The notes under the pieces are model-generated. The model searched no databases. It worked only from the letters and a program-made list of their open reading frames with translations, and was not told where the DNA came from. Positions 27,701 to 40,203 of a stretch of DNA of 64,000 nucleotides are shown piece by piece. This DNA comes from Glandiceps talaboti (taxonomy: Eukaryota; Hemichordata; Enteropneusta; Spengelidae), in the NCBI RefSeq assembly GCF_964340395.1, contig NC_135549.1, positions 30,042,832 to 30,106,831 of the forward strand, given 5' to 3'. The position numbers and the translations under genes are program-made. How positions within the stretch are numbered: position 1 is the stretch's first letter; each line of letters starts with the position of its first letter.

Positions 27701-30700
27701 TTTTTATCAAATAATGGTTCAAGTCTATTTGCATCAAATTTTCTGGATCTTGACAATGGTGGTGAACCAACACAAAGACTAGGTGGTTTCTTTGGTACTG
27801 AAAAGTTAACAGAAAATGATGTCAATTTTAGTTTAAGACCAAGTTCAGATAAGATTAAGATTTAAGGTGAAAAACAGTGTCTGACAGAGTTATATGTATA
27901 TATAGAGAAATGTAGATGCAGAACAACAATGATACTATGTAACTCTTATGGTTCCACTGATAACATAAATGTGAAAACCTGGGACTGAATCCCTTGCCTT
28001 TAAATCAATAGCCACAGAGTACATGTAATACTCTACATAAATTTGGTACTGTAACAGAATATTCTGGTAACTAATTCTGAAGTCATATTTGAAAGAAGCA
28101 TCCTGCACAAATGTGTATGATTACAAATTTTGTCATAGAAGCCAAGCACATGATACATGTAGTATACCAAGTAGTTGACCAAATGTGTGTAAAAAGCAAA
28201 TTTATGAGTTCCTTGCTGTTACATCATTGAAAACAATTACAGCAGAACGTTTTGAACCAACAAACATGCTGTCAACTGTAATCATGAAATACTGAGAGAG
28301 GCGTTTAAAAGTATTGTTATTATGCAACTGTAAATCAAGTTTTTATTTAAATATGCTTTGGGTCTTATCAAGAAATATTCCATTGTTTACACTGTACGTG
28401 GATCTTTCAAGACAAGTACAACTACAAGTAAACTACTAGACTGTCGACAGTTGCTCGCGCCTTTTTTTCCTTACGTTAAAACGTAAGTCGTCCTCGCGCT
28501 TCAATCCGGCGCAACACTACTATAATCGCATACTGATATCGAGGGCCTTCGGCCCGAGAGATCACAAGTGTACATGTACATGTATCAGTGATTACTTGCA
28601 CTGGTGTGACTATAGAACCCCCTGACATATGAATTGAATGCTTGTGTGGGTACTCAGGGTGTCTTCACTCATGCTCGCAGTGTTTTAAGCTGTACCTAAT
28701 AACTTGCTATCTGCTTAAAATAGGACTGTCAGCCACAGAGAATGCTGAATACTCATAAATACCCCACAGTACATGTAAACCTATGCCATATTGGTACTCA
28801 TGCATTATGGAGGTTCTGTCATTGTAAAGTTCATTTATGTACCATTAGGACTTGTATGATCATATATTCATACCAAATCATGTATGTACCAATTAGGACT
28901 TGTATGATCATACCAAATCATGTATGTACCAATTAGGACTTGTATGATCATACCAAATCATGTATGTACCAATTAAGACTTGTATGATCATACCAAATCA
29001 TGTATGTACCAATTAAGACTTGTATGATCATACCAAATCATGTATGTACCATTAGGACTTGTATGATCATACCAAATCATGTATGTACCAATTAAGACTT
29101 GTATGATCATACCAAGTCATGTATGTACCAATTAAGACTTGTATGATCATACCAAATCATGTACATGTATGTACCAATTAGGACTTGTATGATCATACCA
29201 AATCATGTACATGTATGTACCAATTAGGACTTGTATGATCATACCAAATCATGTATGTACCAATTAGGACTTGTATGATCATACCAAATCATGTATGTAC
29301 CAATTAAGACTTGTATGATCATACCAAATCATGTATGTACCAATTAAGACTTGTATGATCATACCAAATCATGTATGTAACAATTAAGACTTGTACATGT
29401 ATGATCATACCAAATCATGTATATACCAATTAAGACTTGTATGATCATACCAAATCATCTACATTTTCACTTTACCTGCTGGTTTGCTACCATCTCCTTT
29501 ATCAAACCATCCTGTTGCATTTTTAATTTGCAGTGATGCAATTATGTTTGGATCTGACATTGATCGCCTTTTCCTCCTCCTATCTTCCGCTTCATCATCT
29601 GAACTTTCATAGATGGTTTTCACTTGTTCCACTTTCAGTTTCTCCATTTTGGCTTTGGCTGAAAGCAAAGTCATTATACATACCGGTACATTACAGGAGT
29701 ACATTGTGGGAAAGGAGATCCAGATGGATATGAACTAAATTCAGGGGGGTGGGGTGGGGGTGGTGGTGGTTGTAAAACTTTCATTTCTTTGTTCTTTGGG
29801 GAATCTCTGCTCCTTCAAATTTGTCTGCTGTGATGTTAACCAGATGTGTATTTGTTTTGCCCTTGTCCTGTAGTTGATATTAATAATAGTAATTTTCTTT
29901 TTATTCATCCAAACAAATTCAGAAATTTGTTGAATGGTTACCACTTAGCAGTGCCCTGGTGTTGAAAAGCAGGAGGAAACCGGGGTACCAGAGAAAACCT
30001 GCGTTGCTCAGCAGGGGCATCCTGAGCATAACCAGGTACATACCTGCCTACATTTTAATCGCACCAAGCTGGCACTAGGTGGGTTTGAACCCAAATTGCA
30101 GTGGTGAGAGGCATATGAGCTACATGTACATGTAAATACTTGGTTATTGACAACCTGTAACATTTTAATCACACTTGTCAGTCTGTGAGTACAATGTGTG
30201 CCTCTTGTTTTCCCTATCTGTCTATCCTGGACCTGATAGGTAAACTGTGAATAATACTTTAAATATTTTAGCTATTTTGTACTATTGTGTATGTTAATCA
30301 GTTTGACATAATCTTGTTGACACAAATCAATGTGGTAAATAATCCTGCTAGTGTTACAGTATACATGCTGACATTATGAATGTTATCACTGTCTCTTATA
30401 CCTTATATTAAACAGAAAAAGCCCACAGCTTCAAATACTTATTTTGCCTTAGTTTCAGATGAAATCTAATTTCTAGATGTGTTTTGTCTTAGCTTCAGAT
30501 GTGTTTTAATTATCTCAGTCTCAGATGAAATCTAATTTCTCTGTGTTTTGTCCTAGTTTCAGATGAAATCTAATTTCTTTGTGTTTTGGCAATTCTACAT
30601 TTTCAAGCAAATATTATAAATTAATTCAAGTGGATCTGCAAACATTATAAGCCCTGTCAGACTGTAAAAATATATCACTTCTGATAATCTTTTAATAATA

Positions 30701-33700
30701 TTAATAATATTTCCTGGTCTGAGTAAGATGCCAACATTTCAATTTACCTAGTACCGTACTGGGTCCATTGTATATTTACAAAATGTTATATATATACCAG
30801 TATGACTGGTACTACCTTTGTACAAATGCACAACCAATTTGTAAATAAGAGTAATTCTGGTAAACATTCAATGATTGATATAGCATAGCTCAAGAATTCT
30901 AATTTGCTAGTCCTGTCTCAGCTTTAGTCAATGTTGTTACACACTGCTTGGCTAGCATTTGCCCAGACCTTCACACAGACAGATTTTGATTATGTCCTCT
31001 TCACCAACATTTAGACTTTTGAAATCAACATTTTGGCCAAAAACCGAGCATAAATTCTTACTGGCTTTTAATGGTACACCGTGTGACATCAATGGTTTCA
31101 TCACATGATCAAAATGTCAATCAATGAAGAGGATGGAAGTATGCAATGTATATTGTAATCTTTATTGACAGACAGGATCAGTCTGCAAGAGGGATATATT
31201 CCACAGAGGGATATATTTCATGGTGGACTTGGACATATGCAAATGAGGTTGTGCTGTTGCTATGTACATGAATGTAAAATATCCGAAAAGTAAGTTTATG
31301 ATTTTATGTATTTAAGGTTTAAATACAAAACAGTTAGCAAAAGTCAATTTGTTTGCGGGTAAGGACATAGTCAAAATGAACCAGCATGAAGGTCTAAGCT
31401 AATCTAGTCTTAGCACACAGCTGGTGGAGGCAGTCACCCTGGCTTCAAACGCTTTCAAAGCCTGTACAGCTATTCCTGAGCTATACCATAGGTGTTGTAA
31501 ACATTTATTTACAGCACTGCAGAATTACCAGACTTGATATGACGTACCTCAATAAACTCAATATGATTATAAATTAATTTTCCACTCTGTAACTAGGGTT
31601 CCTAAACCCTCACTAAAAAAGGCAGAACAATGTATTCTTTATGATATTCAAATGTACTTGTATTGAATTCATACAAAAAACTTCCTGATTTGAGATTTAA
31701 AACACATTTTGTTTTTACAAACTTTTCTCACAATTCATTCTATACATGTAGGTATAAACTGAATATGTCTGAAGCTACCGTAGTACCCCCAGTACAATGA
31801 CTTGTCATAATGTATGTGTAAAGTGGTAAAATAACAAAATTTATGTCATTTCCTATCTAAACGTGTACAAATACTTCCTTCTATTCAGTGTACAGTGTAT
31901 ATATTATCCTGTAGTAATATGAAACAAAGTTCTTTGTAACAGAACACGGCATATAAATGCATTAATCAAAATGTGTATCTACGTTTCTGTCCGTTTGTTA
32001 TCAAACGTTTCAGAATACTGACAGTCATACATGACAACAAAACACTTGAAAACGCTGTCAACATGAGTTACACACTATAAAAGACATGTTCTTACATTTA
32101 CTGCTCCTAGGAGAAGACTGTCGGCCTATACAACTAAACATGGTGGTAGCACATACGATACAAACAGTGTCTTCATAAACATGCATCTAGCACCCACAAG
32201 AAGAAGTTAACAGCTATTTTGATTGACCTATATCATGGTGGCTACTTCCTTGTATCAGTAACCACCCCTTTTGTCCTGGCCTTGAAAGCCAGTCTGCTGT
32301 TATATGATATAATACATGTACTTGCACAAATGCAGAGTGCGGAAGTCCAGTGACACTTACCTATGACTGGTACAGTTGGAGTTTTCTTTGCAAACATACA
32401 GGGGGACCCAACTATTGTTCTTTGACGCACATACTGGCCTTTCTTGTTGAAATATGTCACTTTTTCTGATAAGGAAACCCGCAGTTGTGTCTGTCTCTGG
32501 AAGGGGCTGTCACAAATGCTGGTATTTTCTTCAAGCCGGACAATGTCAACTGGAATGGAAACCCAGTGTTATGTAGATGAGCTCATTGCTAGATTACACT
32601 AGTGACAAGGAGGGTGAGATAATATAATGAGGAAATGACGTGATGATACTGTAAGGTTTATGCAAACCTTATCAAGGGAACCAAGTTTTGCATCACTGTC
32701 TGCCCTTTGACATTGCAACCTTCACTTGGATCAACATAAATTGTACTGCTGCAGCGACGGGTGCATTTCATTTCAAAGCCTCAGGTCAGTTGGAGCTCCT
32801 TTTTTTGAACCCTATTGGATTGAGTTTCTAGTATTTATATCCTGGGAACGTATCCATTTCATGATATTTAAAGTTTTCAAGCTACTTTTCAAGAACAAGC
32901 TATACAATTTGTTACCAAGAAGTTATTTCGCAATGTGAGAGAGAAGGAAGCCATATAAAAGTAAATTAACATTACAATGATGGAAGATACAGTGTTGTGA
33001 CAGCCTTCACAGATTGTGATAATATTGACAGTTACTTATATCCAATTGTTGTAGCCATTTCATGCTGTAGTGATTTAGGAAATACCCAATTCACATGTAC
33101 TATTGTGTATTGATTCAATAATGGCATTATGATTTAGTTAATTATGTTATGTTGGTCAAGAATGGGACATTTCCTCTAAAATTTCCCTTCCATTCATCAC
33201 CCAACCAAAACAAATCAATCCTAAAAAGGTGTGTGGGGGATGAGGGTGGGGTTGCTGGCACAGCACACGCTTTGTGGTCCAACCAAACCTGACATAAGAA
33301 CACTATGTCATCACTTAACACTATAGTTCAATAAAATACATTATATTTCTTAGTTATATTTTTTTGAAGTGAATCCACAATGTTTGTTGATGTCTTGTCT
33401 TGTCACCATCATCAGGAGTGTACTACCAGCAAAACTTTGGGATTTACTTCCAAAGTTTTGACTGAGTAGAAATTTTCATTTGATACTATGAACCAAGAAT
33501 TCATGAACATTTGTTCGAGTATATTCAGTTATAGTAACTTAATTAAGATAAACCAATTTAGCCTTTATGTACAGTGTATTGAAAACAAACAAAAAACAAC
33601 TTTAAAAAGGTACATTTTGTACCTTGTGTATGTGTGTACCATTTATACTGTTTTGTTACACATTACATTTACAAATGTATATTTGTTATACACTAAAGAG

Positions 33701-36700
33701 TCAGATAGTGATCTGGTATTATGGTTGTATCAGTTTACAGTGTGTATAGAGTAGAAGTAATGGCTACCTGTTAAATAGGTGTTATCTTTACTGTTGTGTT
33801 TAAGGTTCACTCCCATTCCAAATTACATTGTACATGTATACATGTATACTATACTTGGCATGAACATTACGGGACATATTAAAATGAGTCATATGTACAT
33901 ATACATAAACTTGAGAAATGAGTTAAAATTTGGAAAAAGCTACAAAACGGTCACCCTCAATCAACAGTCAAACATATTCTTGAACATTCCAAGTCATACA
34001 TATGTATTATAATTGTAGTAAACTTTCCCTTTCACAGGACATTCTGAACTACATGTATAGTGCTACATTGTACAAACCTGAAGAATGTATAAAATATGCA
34101 GCTATATTATGTACATTAAGGTTACATAAGGGAGGCCAAACAAAAAATTGTTTGGTTCCTGTAACCCAACCCAACTTAGTTTTTAAACTCCTAAACTTTT
34201 GTTTAGATCATTTGAAAACATTATCAAAAAATCAAAAACATTTGCAAAGTCGAACTAGAAATAGTGAGATTTGAAGACGTCAACGCCTCACATGAATGAT
34301 CAAAACAACATGGTGGAATACAGTGGAATACAGTGTACCACATGTCTTCTGCGTATTGTACAGAAAGCGCAATCACATCGATGCTTTAAAAAAATATCCT
34401 ACCTACCCACCCACCCTATTTTTAAATTGGGCATTATTGGAACCAAGTAATTTGTTTTATTTGGCCTAATGAAAGATTAACACAATACAATGATTAACAT
34501 ATTGCTGGAAATGTTTTCTTCAAGTTTGTAAAGGTACGCCGCGACATGAGACGAGACACCCTCACACATTGGTAAACCTCTCCCACGTCTGTATTGAACT
34601 CAGCAACTGGACCCTTCCTAGTTTGTATGGTACGCCGCGACATGTGACCGAACACCCTCACACATTGGTAAACCTCTCCCAGGTCTGTATCGAACTCAGC
34701 AACTGGACCTTTCCTAGTTTGTTAGGTACGCCATGACATGTGACAGGGCGCCCTCACACATTGGTAAACCTCTCCCAGGTCTGTATCGAACTCAGCAACT
34801 GGACCTTTCCTAGTTTGTTAGGTACGCCATGACATGTGACAGGGCGCCCTCACACATTGGTAAACCTCTCCCACGTCTGTATTGAACTCAGCAACTGGAC
34901 CCTTCCTAGTTTGTTAGGTACACCATGACATGTGACAGGGCGCCCTCACACATTGGTAAACCTCTCCCAGGTCTGTATCGAACTCAGCAACTGGACCCTT
35001 CCTAGTTTGTTAGGTACACCATGATGGGGCAAATGACACAACATATCTTACCGTCTAACATGGAATGTGATTTTAAAGAAAAATTGACCAAAGAAAATTT
35101 ACACGGGATCGTAATGTAAATTATCACCATTTTACCTATTTTGAATGTGAAAAAATGTTGAAATTTACATTGGTAATAAAACAAAATATTGAGCAAGCAC
35201 AAGTTGAAGCAAAAGCGAGATACAATAAAACCGCTTTGTAGACCATAACTGAAGTCGGAAAGTTGTATATTTGCATAATCCAGCTATTATGCCAGGCCGA
35301 AGCAAGAAATTTCATAACAATTTTTGCAGACTGTATAGAATAGCAGAATTTACTTCACCTGTGAACTACCATCTGAAGTTGTTCATTCAAAAGGTAGTTC
35401 ATCATAATTGCATGGTAAACTTAGAATATGAATTTGTAATCTACTTGGTCTGAGAGTGATGAACAGCCTTAGCAATAACATACCAGGTACTATGAATATC
35501 AATACAGTATCTGATTCACTGATAAATTTTCACTCAGTCTCTACCAAAAATTACAAATTTCATGATTATATGAATTAATTATTGCCATTTAAAAAAATTT
35601 AGAATGAAAAAAAAATGTTTATGGTCGACAGACTCAGCACCATACACTAGGGTTTTCTTTTATTTGGTCTTATACATGTACATTGTAGGATTGTCGAGTG
35701 GTTAAACCACTTGCCTCTTACCACTGTGGTCGGGGTTCGAACCCGGTCGTTCAGTTTGACTCTACTGAAATACGCAGGTTTTCCCCGGGTACTCCGGATT
35801 CCTCCTGCACAAACACTGAACCCATGAGTTATGACCCTCACTGGACTTCTTGGGAGACAAGTGTTTATGCTTAACCAGTATAAATAAAGATTTATTAGAT
35901 TATTATTGTACCTGTACTTCCGAGGAGTTTTTAATGTCAATAGTCAGCTAACAAGATATCTGGGACTTTGAATTTCAAGTACTGGTATCAATTACCACAA
36001 TTCAAAGAACACACAGGTGTAAAACTATTACATGAATGGAAAATACACATTTAGGTTTTGTAAATATCACCATGTTGCAAAGTAAACATACTTAAAAGTA
36101 TATGATGTAAATTTCTTTGTTGAAGTTTGGAAACCATAAATGTAGTGAAACTGAAACTACACATACATGTAAATTATGGGAGTCGGACACATGCACTGGC
36201 ATTTACAATGTACATTTATATCTGGGTTTTTTTAAAATGTACATGTGCATGTACATGTATATCAAAATCATTACAAAACTGAGATACTGACTGTGAGTGC
36301 ATATTAGAATAAAACATATCAGAATAAACCTATGATACATGTACATGTACATTGTAAATCTAGCAATCCATAGCATAACTTAGAATTGTCATGTCATCAG
36401 TACATTAATTTGGAGTGTACATAGAAAACATATAGTGAGCTGTTTCTATGGTTCTTATTAATCTTAATGTCATCATAACATTTTTCAGTAAATTTATGAA
36501 TAATTTACACAATGCAACTACGTTACAATTTATGGAGCTAGCAGGTTCACCATAAATATGCACATGCACATGATTATTAATATTCTATCTTGTGTACATG
36601 TATATGTGACTTTGCATTAATAATATCATACTGTTGTACAGATTGTTTAAATAACATACAGAAATCCTGGATTTACCAGAAAGTACCAAGGTACATGTAT

Positions 36701-39700
36701 TAGGAGTGTAGATATTCTTCAAATGTACGAATAAACAAGTTTCACTAGTTTCGGAGCAGCTCAATACACATGCACTAAGAGGTCTACATATGGTGATTGA
36801 ACATACAGGGTACATGCATACATTTGTATCTTTCATATCACCACTTCTTTTCTCAAGTAGTGTAAACAGCATGTGATTGGTCCAGACCACAGTACAATGT
36901 ATACTATATGTACATTGCACAACAGTACACAGTAATAACTCTTGACATACACATAATTTCCGTTTGCTCTAGTTTCAGAGCAGCATATGCAGAGGTCTGC
37001 TCTGAGTTGTTGTTTGGGTACTGGACACCCCCCCCCCCCCCCCCATATATTTTATAACCTGTCAAGATTAGCTGTCTGCAGTGAAAATTGATACAAGTGA
37101 ATGTCAAAATAATTTCACAGTGAACTATTGAATCAAGGTACACATGTACATGTACATGTATACATGTGTATGTCATATGTATTAGGTATTTGATATGAAT
37201 CTTTGATAAATATGTAAGGAAAGAGTGAAGCAACTTGACGGATTTGTTTTTCATTTGTAGTGATAGAAATGTGAACACTACTACTAAACCAGCAGATAAC
37301 AGCATGTGCATTCTGTCAAGAAAGTTGCCCAATGAATGGCGCCCTCTAGTGTGAGATACATACAGAATGTGAACATTCACACTGGAGACAGGTATGGTTT
37401 TCGATCCATGTATACATGTACATGTACATGATGTACAATGTATGCTTTCCAAACAAAAGAATCTGAATAGCTACATTTGTATATGTAGATTGCACATGGT
37501 TGGTCGACCAAACAACATGTATATTGTTGCCTTATATTATACAGGTAGATCTGTAAAGGGATGCAATAATCAAATGAAACTGATATGCCTTTATATTCTG
37601 ACATTACAAGACCCTGTCCCTCAACTGTCCTACATATATGATATACATGTACATTCACGTTAATAGTTGTCAATCATACCATTACATGAACCGATATATG
37701 AAACGCAATGATTAAATACATGATGCTACATGTACACATATATATTCACTGCACTGTTTCCCTTGGACAAAGTAACTACAACATGTATCAATATGCATTT
37801 TTAATTCATAAATATACTAGATGTATGTATGCAGTACTAGTAGAGATTCTTCTTGCCCATTCCTTCATTACCTGCCTTTCTGCACAGATTTCCTTGTATG
37901 TGCTTGCTCTTATAACACAACCTTCATTTTACAATCAATGCAACGTTACTATGATTTCATATAGTGTTGTACATGGTCACCATTGTATTTGTGGATAAAT
38001 TAAGCCCTATATTAACCTCCCTAAATCCCCCCACATCTTTGCTATATCTTGTTATACAAATGTAAACTGAATTAACTACATCAGTACATCAGTGTTGTTT
38101 GATACTGGATTACTAAATACCATACTGTACATGCTTTGCCCACTATGAAGATGAACTATTTAGTTTTGCCTCTTTCAAATAAGGACAAAGTTTTGATCTT
38201 GTTCCAACCATTGTGTGGCATGGAATTATTTAGAACTTGACTACAATGTAGATGTACACAATAAATATTGGTAAGGTGCCACAATGTCATTTATTTGTTT
38301 ATCAATTTCTCATAATGTACTTTCCTACTTAACAATTGTTTAGTAAATACAAGTAGACATTTGCTATTTATCTGTTGTATGATTTTCATAAGAGTTATTC
38401 TGTCATCATGTTTATTGTAATAAACTCCCTATATATAAGGCCTAAAAAAATATAAAAAAAAATTGTTTGGTTCCGGTTACCCAATCCCACCTAGTTTTTC
38501 ACTGCTGATCCTAAACTTTTTTGTGACATATTCAAGAAAAAATAAAATCGCGAAAATTGAAAAGTTTCGCAAGAAATAATGGATGCAGAAACTGACATCA
38601 ACCTAAAAGACAATATAAAACTTCTTCCAGTCTTTAATGGCTGTACATGATCTGATGAGAACAAACCAATAACATATATATAGATATATATATATTACGT
38701 ACCCAATCTGATTAAAATCTGATGTGGTGAAAGTGGCTAGATGCCTTTATTTACCTCTATTTCCATCGTTTTGTGTCGATTATTTTGTTCTGGGTGATCT
38801 CTGCGGGAAGGTGGCAATCACCCAGAACAAAACAAACGATACAAAACGATGGAAATAGAGGTAAATGAAGGCATCTAGCTGCTTTCACCACATCAGATTT
38901 TAATCAGATTGATACCTACCCCACCTACAATGTCTTCTAAAATTGAGTGCGACTGGAACCAAACAATTTTTTTAGGCCCAAGTATTTTATGCGACATCAT
39001 TTGATGTGAACACAGGGGTTTCATTAACTTTTTTTTATGAACAGGATGTAAGAATGTAAGAAAATGTCAGTAGAACTTACAATTGGATTCACTGCACATT
39101 ATGATTAGATGGTATGTACCCAAGTTTGTTTGAGCAAGGGAGTTTTAAGATTGAGGTCTTGATAGGGATTGTTAGCACCCCTAGCGATACCTGATTGGCA
39201 TTTTTAGGCATACAAGCACTACTACCACTTACCCCATGATTTGTTTTCACTCCAGTAACCAACTCATTTGGCTACAATGTGGAAATGTTATCTAAGATTA
39301 GTCATTATTCAGCAAATACTTGGAAGATTATGTATTCATTTATTATGTATTTCGTCCAATAAGCAGTTGTCACTTAGACAACTTGTCTAAAGTTGGCAAT
39401 AGTGTTGTGCTTACCAAGCAGCTATTATTAGTACATGTATTGTATAAGCATAGACCCTCCACGAGGGTCTATGGTATAAGGAAATACAACATACTTGACT
39501 ATAAAAGATCACAGTATACCATTGTTTACTGATTATGTGCCCTTTTGGTCTTTTGTCATACATGTATTACACCTACATGTAAGGGTTGAACCAAAATAAT
39601 GTGTTTCCTTGTATTTTTCATACATGTAAATTTGTAAATGTAACTGCTATACTAGATATTTTGTACAAAAAAAACCAACAAATTATAATGTAGTGGCCAT

Positions 39701-40168
39701 GCCTACTACATGTACATAATTGTGTATTAATTATTCATATTACCTCAGTAACTGACAAGGGAATCAAATTCTGGTATGAAATACAAAAAAGTTTTGCTTT
39801 AAACATGGCACAGTTTAATCCTGGTTTGACAACCTGCTACAAATGTATGAAATAAAAAATGACTGTGTATATATATATATACAATGTAGCTCTATTTATA
39901 ACATTTTATTATATTTGTACCATTGTTGATACAGGATAATAAATGATGCATTTATAGAGTACTAATACTGAAATATCTTCCCAATTATGATCATGTTACA
40001 TATACTACATGTTTTATTGTCAAGTGTGTGTATGTATGCAGATACACAATTACAGTATGTATACCCATCGATCCATATGATGCATGAATGTATGTATTGA
40101 CTGATGGACAGACAGACTGTAATGTATGTATGTATGTATGTATGTATGTACGTATGTATGTATGTATA

Positions 40169-40203
<35 letters not shown>

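Noticed and set aside
35690-35750. tRNA gene with A and B boxes
   Set aside because: Only the 5' tRNA-like part is present, followed by a SINE body and A/T-rich tail; no paired acceptor stem.
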